64,000 nt of DNA, from contig NC_057924.1 in NCBI RefSeq assembly GCF_018873765.1, positions 12,177,001 to 12,241,000 of the forward strand, in the 5' to 3' direction. The translations under genes and the position numbers were made by a program. The DNA comes from Telopea speciosissima (lineage: Eukaryota; Streptophyta; Magnoliopsida; Proteales; Proteaceae). Numbering within the stretch: position 1 is the stretch's first letter; every line of letters starts with the position of its first letter. Positions 1 through 9,800 of this stretch are shown one piece after another. The notes under the pieces were generated by a model. The model did not search any database, had not been told where the DNA came from, and saw only the letters and a list, made by a program, of their open reading frames with translations.

Positions 1-488
1 CTACAAGTGCGGGTTTTATTTTAGAACAGGAAGGAAGAAGTAGGGGGAGACAGCGAGAGAGAGAGAGAAAGATAGAAAAGAGGCAAAAGGATTGCAGACT
101 TGCTGTACACAAATGCCACACTGCACCAAACCCGTCAATAATGTATTGTTTACTTCTAGGAAGAAGAAGTGATGATTATGGTGGTGCTGGCGGAGGAAGA
201 AGACAAAGAAGAAGAAAGAAGCAAAAGGGCAAGTGGGGGAGGGCAAATTGGGAAAGTAGGGGAGAGCAAAATTAGACTATACTTATACTAAGGGCATTTT
301 GGGGTTTTATAAATTTTGTACATACCATATCATCACTTTTAATGGATTTTTTTAACGGTGAGGGTATGGTTGATAGAATCTTTATAAAGTAGGGGAGGGG
401 ATAGATATTTTTCAAAACTTGGGTATTTGATTGATATTAGGCAAACTTAGAGGAGAGGGGATGATATTTTCCCATTTATTAATTTATT
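1..488. other. intergenic, no gene seen
   Basis: AT-rich sequence with GAGAGA and GAAGAAG tracts. The open frames here are low-complexity readings of those tracts. I see no gene or clear repeat border. Confidence 0.5.
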
Positions 489-843
489 GGGTAAATTACA
501 CGTCACCCCTTCATTTTCAAACAAAACTCAGATCACCTCCTGGTTTTTGAAAAAACTCAAATCACTCCCTGATTTAGACCCTAATATGACAAATTAGTCC
601 CTACCGTTAGTTTTATGTTGTTAAGTGATGATGTTAGCCAATTAAATAAATTTAAATCCCTAAACTACCCTTGACCAATGTTGAAGATGAAGGAAAGGTA
701 GAACTGGAAATTTAATTCTAATATTTTAGTACTAGGATAAAATTGTCCTTTCACACTAATAACTAATAGCAGACTAACAACGTTACTGTAAAGGGGTAAT
801 TTGAGTTTTATTTAAAAATTAGGAGGTGATATATAATTTATCC
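489..843. repeat. short foldback element within the MULE-like left end
   Basis: The 489 terminus faces a second inverted terminus ending ATAATTTATCC at 843, giving a foldback unit of about 355 bp. It may be a MITE of the same family that landed beside, or forms part of, the larger element. Confidence 0.4.
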
Positions 844-1007
844 AATTTATTTAACTGGTTGACGTCATCATTTAACAATATAAAACTAACAATAGGGACT
901 AATTTGTCATATTGGGGTCTAAACCAAAAGGTGATTTAAGTTTTTTCAAAAACCAAAGGGTAATCTGAGTTTCGTTAAAAAACCAAGGGATGACGCATAA
1001 TTTACCC
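844..1007. repeat. extra inverted terminus of the same MULE-like family
   Basis: The reverse complement of this stretch restates the 489 terminus almost in full (AAACTCAGATTACCC, GACCCCAATATGACAAATTA, then GATGACGTCAACCAG). It is a third right-facing end for one left end, which shows nested insertion or terminal duplication. Confidence 0.5.
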
Positions 1008-1147
1008 TTAAATTAAATATACAATACTACCCTTCCTTCATCTTCAATCCTTTCCTTTTTCTTCCATCTTCTTCCACTCATCCCTCTGTACCTCAAGTTC
1101 GCGCCGCCACCGTCACCTCCACCGCCACTACCATCACCACAACCACC

Positions 1148-2117
1148 GCCATCACCTAAAACTCTGAGTTGCAGAACCTCTCCATCGCTCCACATCCGGG
1201 AGAACCTAGATTGCTTTTATCCAAAGAGCAGAAGTGATTACTAAGCCGGTGCAGGGCTCCTGCAGCCTTGCAACAGTTCTGGTCCCTTTAAACTTGCAGA
1301 AGATTAAGCTAATGAAGAAATCAACCCCATTATCGCACCCCAGTAGGCCAAATTCCAAATTCCAAATTCCAAACCCAGATAGAGAAATGCATAGCATTTC
1401 ATTTCTTACTTAATAGTAATCCATGAAATTCAAAAAAAAAAAAAAAAAGAAGAAGAAGAAGAATATTCCTTAAGTCCTTATAGAGATGGAGAAAAAAAGA
1501 GAAAAAATGGACATGGAAGGATTGAAAGACTGATTTGGACGTTAGAGCCCACTTTCTCTTTCTTTCCAGAAACATACTTGAGCTACACTACTTTTCTCCT
1601 CTCTCTAAAATCTACAAACTACAATGAGAGAGATTAAGCTCAAAAATAAAAAGATCTCGATTACAGAGAACGAATTCTGAATTCAAAAGCTAACAAGGTA
1701 AAATTAAAGAAGAAAGAAAGTAATCCCAAAAAGGATTATAAAAAAAAAGAAGGAAAAAGTCAAAGGCGGAATTCAAAAGTGTGGTGGTGGTGGTTGTTGT
1801 CTGGCGGTTGGGGCCCAAATCAAACCGAAGAGAGATTGCAGCCATAGATTGATACCCCACATGACTCCGCTGGTGGAGCAGGGTGGCTATGGCTTCCCCC
1901 GCCACCACCACCACCACCGCTTCCGAAACCTGACGGAGAGTGACCAACGCTACCCGAGCCTGAACTCTGCAACTCATCTTCAGCTGGCAACCGGTGATAA
2001 GATGGGTCAGTGAATGCAACAACGACGATATAAAGAGTGTCGGCAGCGAGCAGAGAACCAGCAACGGAACCTCCAACGAACGATGGAGAGGTTATGCAAT
2101 TCAGAGTTTTAGGGCTT
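1148..2117. repeat. short inverted repeat pair inside the MULE-like element
   Basis: GATGGAGAGGTTATGCAATT at about 2083 recurs in reverse complement, with a few changes, at about 1148-1182, and the match continues through CAGAGTTTTAGG. The copies flank the AHL-derived block and may have arisen during capture or rearrangement. Confidence 0.4.
1745..2085 (-). pseudogene. captured AHL (AT-hook, PPC domain) gene fragment
   Basis: Read on the minus strand from about 2085, the frame gives FVGGSVAGSLLAADTLYIVV, then AFTDPSYHRLPAEDE, a Ser/Gly linker, and CGVSIYGCNLSSV. This matches the end of the PPC/DUF296 domain of AHL proteins (GG-V-G-L-AA, then -F-N/D-P-S-Y-H/E-R-L-P-E-DE) and the typical C-terminal tail before WAPTARPPPP. 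A TGA stop interrupts the tail, and the AT hook and most of the PPC core are absent. It lies between MULE-like TIRs, so capture is the simplest reading. AHL proteins bind AT-rich nuclear DNA; this piece would not. Family assignment is from memory of the motif. Confidence 0.6.
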
Positions 2118-2327
2118 TTCGTTCGAAATGAAATGGGGATGAGTGAAATGGAGATGGGTTTAGTTTGAGGGATTCACATCAGTTCAGTTAGAATTGGGTT
2201 TAGTTTGATTGAACCGGTTGGGGTGGAATTTTCATGGAGATATTCTTGTTCGTAGTGAAGGTCTTGCACTCAGGCATTGTTTGGAACATGAGTTGCAGAG
2301 GTGGGGTTTGACATCTAGGATGCTCGA

Positions 2328-3427
2328 TCACCGTGACCCCTCCATTAATGACCTCTGCCGTGAGCTCCTACACACTAGGGGTGTCAATGGGTCGGGTTGG
2401 GCCGGGCCTGCCTAAACCCTGACCCTGACCCTGACCCAACCCTGGCAGGATCAAGAAACCCTCAATCCTGATCCGATCTTGTTAGGATTTTCCTTGACCC
2501 GGTCCAGCCCGACCCGACCCTGCGAGGGTTGAGGGACCTATTCCAAATTCAGGTCACATCAGAATCAATGCAAAAATTCCTTTAATTAGTCTGAAAAATG
2601 ATACCTGTCTTGGTCGATTCATGATTTTTGAAACCCTTAACGCTAGTAGAAGAGAGAACGGCAGCCATAACCACCAACCTAAATCCCCAATAAACAACCT
2701 CCATGGCTACACAGACACAGTACACTCTGTCTTCTTGATTCCCCAAACCAACATAAAGACGAATTTTTTTTATCTCAATTTTTAGAGATATACCAAAAGT
2801 TCAGAAAATTATAGATTTCAAATCGATCACCCAAATCAGAAAATAACAGAAAGTAACTCTAACCTCCGTTAAGGTTATCAAACAGCCGAGGTTCAGAGCT
2901 TGAAGAATGAAGAAGTATGAGTTTCGGACTAGGCTATTAGGTTTCTGCAAGTTTTATGATTTTCTCAGCCTACACAAAACAAAACAAAACAAAATAGCAA
3001 ATCTGGGAAGGAGGAACCGAGGAAGAAGAAGGCTAGTTGAGCGACGGCTTTCTCAGTTTCTCGTGGATGAAGAATGAAGGGTGAAAAATTGAAAATGAAA
3101 AGGGAATATGGGATTAGGGTTATCATCTCTTATGGGTATTTTGGTATTTTCAGATATATAAATGTTTATAACTAATTCAGGGTCGGGTCCGGGCCTGGCC
3201 GGGCTAAGCCCGGGGTCTTAACCCAGACCCGACCCGACCCTGCCAGGGTCAGCCAAAAACTCAACCCTAACCCGCCCTTCGGGCTGGGAGATCAGGGTCG
3301 GGTCCGGGCCGGGCTCAGGGCGGGTTCGGGCCAGCCGGCCATTATTGACACCCCTACTACACACGTCCCTCTATCTCCTCACCATGACCCCTCCATTAAT
3401 GACCTCCGCCGTGAGCTCCTATACATG
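2328..3427. repeat. 47-bp direct repeat flanking the hAT insertion
   Basis: A block starting ACCGTGACCCCTCCATTAAT at 2328 is repeated at 3382 with a few substitutions, ending GTGAGCTCCTAYACA. The hAT element landed in or beside the first copy. The length is far beyond a target duplication, so a tandem duplication predates the insertion. Confidence 0.6.
2376..3356. mobile_element. non-autonomous hAT-like element with perfect 8-bp TSD
   Basis: The ends are TAGGGGTGTCAAT and ATTGACACCCCTA, flanked on both sides by CTACACAC (2368-2375 and 3357-3364). An 8-bp duplication and TAGGG-type TIRs are hAT hallmarks. Subterminal DNA is rich in GACCC/GGGTC words, and the interior is AT-rich with no transposase frame. 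Insertion is younger than the MULE-like element it interrupts. Confidence 0.8.
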
Positions 3428-3656
3428 CAGTTGTAGGTCATCTGAGGAAGAGGATCAATTTTAAGGTTTTTAATCAAGGGTAATTTAGAAATTTAAATTT
3501 ATTTAATTGGCTGACATCATCATTTAATAGCATAAAATTAGGTAAGGACTAATTTGTTTTATTGGAGTCTAATAAAGATAGTGATTTAAGTATTTTAAAA
3601 AATCAAGGGTGATTTGAGTTTCATTTGAAAATCAAAGGTTAACGTATAATTTATCC

Positions 3657-4310
3657 AAAAATAAAATAAAATCAATTAACAAAATTTTGGGTGTTTAAGA
3701 AAGATTTATTTAGGAAAATTAATAAGAGAAATAATATTCAGTCATACTAAAATTTGGGGTTGTTCACAAAAAAATACAAGTAAAATTTGGGGCTTATAGA
3801 ACTAAAATTTTAGGGCAAGGGTCCCCGCGTGGGAAGAATCCCTCATGCCACACATTTCAGCATGTGGAAAACAGTTTCGTCAATAGGAAGGCACAAGTCA
3901 TGGAGAGAAAAGAAAGAATCCACACACTCTCGGCCTGGGGATTTTTTTTCCAAAATTTTATACCTAGAGAAAGAGAAAACCTCAATACATATGTAGAGAG
4001 AGTGGCTTGTCTAGTGCATGTTGGGTGGGACCGTGGGATGGACAACATTCCTAATTTGGTGGGAAGTGGTTTTTTCGGTTGATTTATAAGCAAGGCTAAT
4101 CATAAGCCCTAGAAAAATATCAACAATGGAGAAAATGGAATGCTATTTTCTATTTTTTGGAAAACATTCCAAGAAAATATGGTACTAGGATACTATTTTT
4201 CACTCTTGCAGCCAACCCATTCAAATACAATGATTGCCAGAATTCCTTCATCATGGCTTTAGGGAAATTGATTCTATTTTAAGAGACCACACATTTCTCG
4301 GATTTTAATG
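3657..4310. other. intergenic, no gene seen
   Basis: AT-rich DNA. Overlapping frames on both strands at about 3857-4093 have no recognisable domain and no splice context. Confidence 0.5.
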
Positions 4311-4485
4311 CTCTTCAATTCCTAAAGTTGAACAGTGTGGCAATCCTAGGTGGAGATGTCGGCACTTGACAGTTCGAGCTCAATATAATCAATGAACTCG
4401 ATCAGACCGTTGGATGTCCGAACTGTCACGTGTCAATATCTCCACCTAACACTGCCGAACTGCACAACTTCAGGGAATTGGAGAG
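4311..4485. mobile_element. foldback MITE
   Basis: The left arm (CTCTTCAATTCCTAAAGTTG, then GGTGGAGATGTC) pairs with the reverse complement of the right arm (CTCCAATTCCCTGAAGTTG, then GGTGGAGATATT) over most of 175 bp. It has no coding content. Confidence 0.65.
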
Positions 4486-4541
4486 GATTTCTCTTGTTTT
4501 AAGGGTTACTAGCTAGAAGTCCTTCACATGATCAAAGAGGT

Positions 4542-4567
4542 GAGAGAGAGAGAGAGAGAGAGAGAGA
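4542..4567. repeat. (GA)n microsatellite
   Basis: Uninterrupted GA dinucleotide run of about 26 bp. Confidence 0.9.
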
Positions 4568-4716
4568 CTAACAAATGATCAATATATACAATGCCTTGGT
4601 AGGATACTTTTGACAATGAATTTGAAGATGCTATAAATTGTACTTTTATTAAATGTGAATGTGAGACACTATCCTAAAGATCATAGATGCCCCAATGGTG
4701 CAATTGGGAAAAGTGT

Positions 4717-4930
4717 GAATTGGTCTTTAAGATGTAAAACAATTTAAAGCTTATGCAAGTATTAGTACACACTCTCCTACTATATCCCTTCAAATTTTAT
4801 AAAATTATGATTATAGCTAAAGAAGAATTGGTCTCCAACATGTAAAACAACACTTAGCTTATGGGAGTAGTATTGCATTCTCCTACGATGCCTTTTAGTT
4901 CTACAAAGTTGTGCTCATAGCTCAAAGAAG
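4717..4930. repeat. diverged tandem duplication, about 110-bp unit
   Basis: GAATTGGTCT, ATGTAAAACAA, AGCTTATG, then CTCCTACNATnCC and a final ATAGCTMAAGAAG occur in the same order twice, from 4717 and from 4826. No coding signal. Confidence 0.55.
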
Positions 4931-5443
4931 ACTTTCAAAGGAGAATCGGTAAAAAAGAAAGAAAGCAATAGTGTATTCCTTGCATGGACACACACACACA
5001 CAAGAGTGAGTGTGAGAGGGAGACTGATAATTAGAAAATCACATTTAAGTATATCGATGTCCTTTATTTATAGAGGGGAGATACCCATTGGAAACACCTA
5101 TCCAAAAAGGTCCAAAAGATGTGTCTCTCAGAGAGAGAAGATATAGAAGATTACTTGTTACCGACATACAACATACAATTACCAACATTGTCGTTGTGTC
5201 AGTTGACACACAATAGACGTCAGTAAATCCTTGTTCCATGTCGGACTTTGTTCAAGGCTTCAAGCTATGTCGTCGGTAAGTTTTTGACAAATCTGACTCC
5301 AAATGTGCTCTGTCCTGTACAAAAAACAAATTCCGATGTTAGGAAAATGACATCTAATTTCCATGTAAACTATATAGCATCAATAAAGGAATAAAATTTT
5401 GCTCAAATTGATCAACAAAAGAAAACCGCACGCACCCAATTAG

Positions 5444-5610
5444 GGATCCAGATCGTCTACTACGCAGCTGCCCCAACTGCCCTGCTGCGCAGACATAGCA
5501 AGGCGCGAAATGGCCGCCTTACTCCTGTCTGAATGGGGGTTCATTCGGCCTTCTTGCGTCTACGCAGCAAGGCAGTTGGGGCAGCCATGTGCAGCAGGAG
5601 ACCCCAATCC
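5444..5610. mobile_element. foldback MITE, GGATCC-TCTA family
   Basis: The left arm (CGTCTACTACGCAGCTGCCC, continuing AACTGCCCTGCTGCGCAGAC) pairs with a right arm containing GTCTACGCAGCAAGGCAGTT. It starts GGATCCAGATCGTCTA, close to the start of the element at 14406, so both belong to one family. Confidence 0.6.
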
Positions 5611-5787
5611 CACAGTTAGGGCCTTGCCTTGCCTTGCCTTGCCGCACCATGACTCTCCCACTTATTTGTTTTGTGAAAAACATTAGGGAGATCTTGGATT
5701 TAACAATTTTTATTTTTTTTTTGGGGGGAGGAACTAGTATCACCTAAAAGGATGTATTTTGAAACGTCTTTCTATTTTAAGTTCGTG

Positions 5788-5962
5788 GGAAATAGTTCTC
5801 AAAGTTGTCAGACAGCATACACTAGCACTTCTATGTCTATCTCGCTCCTTCTCACATAAAATGACATTATTGCGGCATAACAAAATGAGAGGGCAACTAG
5901 GTCATTTTACATGAGGAGAGAGAGTCTGGCGACACAGATAATCTTTTCTCTTAATTTAATTC
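5788..5962. mobile_element. foldback MITE
   Basis: Inverted arms: TCTATCTCGCTCCTTCTCAC and CATAAAATGAC on the left face GTCATTTTACATGAGGAGAG and AGAGTCTGG on the right. It resembles the element at 34893, suggesting one family. Confidence 0.5.
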
Positions 5963-6302
5963 TCTACATGTAAACAACCAATTGCGACCTACAAAAAGAC
6001 ACCAAACCAACAATATAATATGTTTATTAGGGTTTGCCTCATCCAAAATTCCTAAATATAAGGGGAGGGTGGGTTAAGGGAGAATTAGTCGTTAAAAGGT
6101 GCAGCCCTAACTGATAGTTGGCGACAGGTACGCCTACGCGGTTGGGTGTCTTTGGACACCCCCCAAATCAGGCATAGAGTCCCGTTTGTTGTCTTTGGCT
6201 CTTAGCCCCGCTCTTGTAACAACACACATATTTCAGCGTTTTCTTGGTTTTTTTTGGGATTTGACTCTTTTTAGATTATTCACTTCCCCTCTCAGGTTCT
6301 CG
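5963..6302. other. upstream region of the proline-rich gene
   Basis: AT-rich start, then a short GC-richer stretch near 6100-6180. No convincing TATA box or start can be fixed. It probably contains upstream regulatory DNA of the gene starting at 6846. Confidence 0.3.
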
Positions 6303-6373
6303 TTTCTTTCTTTCTCTCTTTCTTTCTTTCTTTCTTTCTTTCTTTACTCTCTCTTTCTCTCTCTCTCTCTCTC
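6303..6373. repeat. (TTTC)n/(CT)n microsatellite upstream of the proline-rich gene
   Basis: TTTC repeats run into CT repeats. Pyrimidine tracts like this are common in plant 5' leaders and core promoters. It lies about 470 bp before the start codon. Confidence 0.85.
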
Positions 6374-6845
6374 AACTCTGAATCATACAGAATTTTTCTG
6401 GGTGTTTGGTTTCCTGAAGCTGCTAAGAGCAACAAAGAAAAAACAGAAATAAAGAGATAAACCAAGACAGTGCGCCGCACGTTTTCAAAATTTTCAGCCA
6501 ATCCCTTTGAATAAATCCGTTTTAGTAGTTTCATCAAAAAAAAAAAAAAAAATTTCCGTTTTAGTTTTGAAGTTGGAATGCTTGTTTGTTTGTTTGTTTG
6601 TTAATTTGTAATTTATCTCCACCAAAAGCCTGGAGGCCCTGAACCCACCACCCCTTCTTCTCCTTCTTCTTCTTTTTCTTTTTCTTCTTCTCCTCTTTAT
6701 AATAGACTGTCTTCCCCTTTCCAAATTCGATCAGCCACCCTGTTGGGAAGTGAGCAGCAATGGAATCCAATACATAACCAGAACCCCAGTTGCTTTGATT
6801 CATCGTTTTCTTCTCACAATAGATAGGCAGCATCAAGGATTAACA

Positions 6846-9800
6846 ATGGCACCCGGAATTCAGTCGCATCAACAACCAATATCGATTCCTCTCAAATCTA
6901 ATCGATCCGAGGTAGTCTACCTGTTTCCCTCTTTCCTCTTTCTTTACAATAACTGGGTATGCAGAAAAATGGATTCTTGTGGTTGTTCTAAAACTCGTTT
7001 CTGTTGAGGTTCCTTTTTTCTGGGAAGAATATATAAACTGATGTCATTTCTAGACTCAATAAGCTTTCCCAAAAACATTCTTGATAAAATAAAATGTACC
7101 AGATGATGCTATGGTATCTTGAATACCCTTGGAAAATATATTCAAACTGCATTCGATCAAGATTATTTCAGTTCCTCTTCTTCATATTGGTTGAACTCTA
7201 CTCTGTTCAACTGATCAATTGAGGAGTTCAATTAACAAAAGAAGAGAAAATTACAAAATTTATCCAAAAAGGGAAAAAAGAGGAAAGCATACAAAAAAAT
7301 AATCCCTCCAGTAGGCCATGCTGCTAGCTTTACCAATCCACAACTCTAGAAATCCAGTTTGGTCTCCCTTTTAAGTCACTAGTCATTCTATTGTTAGTCA
7401 TTGATTGGTTTCTTCATGTAAGAAATTGAAAAATAGCACAGAGATTATTTGTTTAAGATCCTACAGAAACCCACCTATGTTTATTTCAACAGATAATTCA
7501 GTACCATCAAAGACTTGTTTATTGGTGCAGGCAACCAAGAGATATGATCAACCAAAGAATCAGAAAAAAAAGGCAGATTGGATGATAAGCAAGTCATGTG
7601 GATGGGCAGGAAATTTGATGTTCATGGTTGAGCTTCGGAAGAAGATTCTGATCTTTAGAGACACAATTGACCTTGCTCCTTGCAGTGGATCTGGTCCCAT
7701 CAAGGAGGTACATTGTACTCGGTGTTTTTTTTAACCCCCATGATCTCTTTTTTTCTTTAAGAACTCCTCAGCAATCAACACAGAGGAGAGTAGCACTGCT
7801 TCATTGGCACTTTTTTTTAAATTTAATTTTCAGTGTATCTTTTTGTAGTTGTTGATGAAAACTGCCAACGACCTCCATAAACTTTACCCCAAAGTTCTAG
7901 CTAGTGTTCAAATGTCAGATACGGATGGCACAACTGTACAACAGGTTTGCCATTTGTTCATGAAGGCTGTCTAAAAATTGTTTAGTGACACATCCATTAG
8001 CTAATAAAACAATGTTCTTCATTTAGGCATTGGCCTTCTTCTACAATGCTCTCAGATCTGTTGGAGATTCATGGACTGAGAATCACAAGTGGTTGACCAA
8101 ATTCAAATGTAAGAAAGATGGTAACATGGATGACATTGCTTCTGAGGAGTTTGGTATGTCAGCTTCTTTCCCAAGAGATAAAAAATCTGTCTTAGTTGAG
8201 GCCAAATAGCTGCTTTAACTGAAGTTGATAATTTTTTTGTGTTGAAGGTGAAAGAGTGTTGGAGAAGCTGTCTTACATGATTACGATAGCAAGAGAAATG
8301 TTTGATGTAATGGATGAGGAAGAACAGAAGAACAATAAGAGTTCAGGAGACATCTTAATCGGATCATACTCAAACAATAAATCCCCCTTCTGTCACTCTC
8401 CAGACACCCCAACTTCAGTACTTCCAGAGGTGATCCACAATTCCACAAAAATTGGGGATATTGCAGACTTTTCTTATTCACCACCTCTTCTCATGCCTCT
8501 CAGGATCCAAGCTGTTGGGAAATTGAAACCCATTGATGTAAAGCGACTCGCATTCCACAGTTTCTCTCATGTATCATCTCAAGCTTCCAGCCCTGAGAAT
8601 CAAAGTAGCAGGATATTGGATGAACCTATGCCAGAGGGCCAAGAAGAAAAGAGCGATTTAGAACCAAAACCAGATTCAGGGAGCAAACAAGAGATTAGAG
8701 TAGTTAATGCGGCAACTGTAACCCGAGAGATTACAATGTATGATTCAGATCAGATGGCTAGAAATGAGAGTGGGAATCTCACCAGTTGTGAATCTTCCAA
8801 AAGGAGAATGCCCTCTGTTCCAGTTTCATCACTTACAGCAAATGGACCCCAGCTACAGTCACCACCTCGACAATCAGGGAGCAAGCAAGAGATCAGAGAA
8901 GTTAAAGCTGCAGCTGTAACTCGAGAAATTACAATGTATGATTCATATCAGATGGCCAGAAATGTGAGTGGGAATGTCACTTCCAAAAGGAGAGTGCCCT
9001 CTGTTCCAGTGTCATCACTTACAGCAAATAGACCTCAACTACAGCCGCCATCTCGACAATCAGGGAGCAAGCAAGAGATCAGAGAAGTTAAAGCTGCAGC
9101 TGTAACTCGAGAAATTACAATGTATGATTCAGATCAGATGGCCAGAAATGTGAGTGGGAATGTCACTTCCAAAAGGAGAGTGCCCTCTGTTCCAGTTTCA
9201 TCACTTACAGCAAATAGACCCCAGCTACAGTCACCATCTCGACAATCAGGGAGCAAGCAAGAGATCAGAGAAGTTAAAGCTGCCGCTGTAACTCGAAAAA
9301 TTACAATGTATGATTCAGATCAGATGGCCAGAAATGTGAGTGGGAATGTCACTTCCAAAAGGAGAGTGCCCTCTGTTCCAGTTTCATCACTTACAGCAAA
9401 TAGACCCCAGCTACAGTCACCACCACCTCGACAATCAGGGAGCAAGCAAGAGATCAGAGAAGTTAAAGCTGCAGCTGTAACTCGAGAAATTACAATGGAT
9501 GATTCAGATCAGATGGCCAGAAATGTGAGTGGGAATGTCCCCAGTTGTGAATCTTCCAAAAGGAGAATGCCCTCTGTTCCAGTTTCATCACTTACAGCAA
9601 ATAGACCCCAGCTACAGTCACCACCTTGGCAATCAGAGAGCAAGCAAGAGATCAGAGAAGTTAAAGCTGCAGCTGTAACTCGAGAAATTACAATGTATGA
9701 TTCAGATCAGATGGCCAGAAATGTGAGTGGGAATGTCCCCAGTTGTGAATCTTCCAAAAGGAGAATGCCCTCTGTTCCAGTTTCATCACTTACAGCAAAT

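Larger units (their letters stand above)
489..3656. mobile_element. MULE-like element with long terminal inverted repeats carrying a host fragment
   Basis: The left end (GGGTAAATTACACGTCACCC, from 489) and the right end (reverse complement of 3465-3656) are inverted copies of about 190 bp. They share landmarks such as AACTCAAATCAC, ACAAATTAGTCC and GCCAATTAAATAAATTTAAA. Long, diverged TIRs and a host-derived interior are typical of Mutator-like elements. No transposase is visible, so it would be non-autonomous. The interior holds an AHL fragment (about 1745-2085, minus) and a later hAT insertion (2376-3356). Further copies of the same terminus end at 843 and 1007, so the left side is nested or rearranged. 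I could not define a clean 9-bp target duplication. The superfamily call rests on TIR architecture only. Confidence 0.5.

Noticed and set aside
5045-5240. LTR-like promoter with a TATA motif on the minus strand
   Set aside because: CTATAAATAAAGG and a CT-rich downstream stretch are suggestive, but no paired repeat, primer site or coding region could be tied to it.
6186-6836. Ser/Phe- and Arg/Lys-rich short proteins near 6.2-6.8 kb
   Set aside because: Readings of the TTTC/CT microsatellite and TTC-rich leader of the proline-rich gene.
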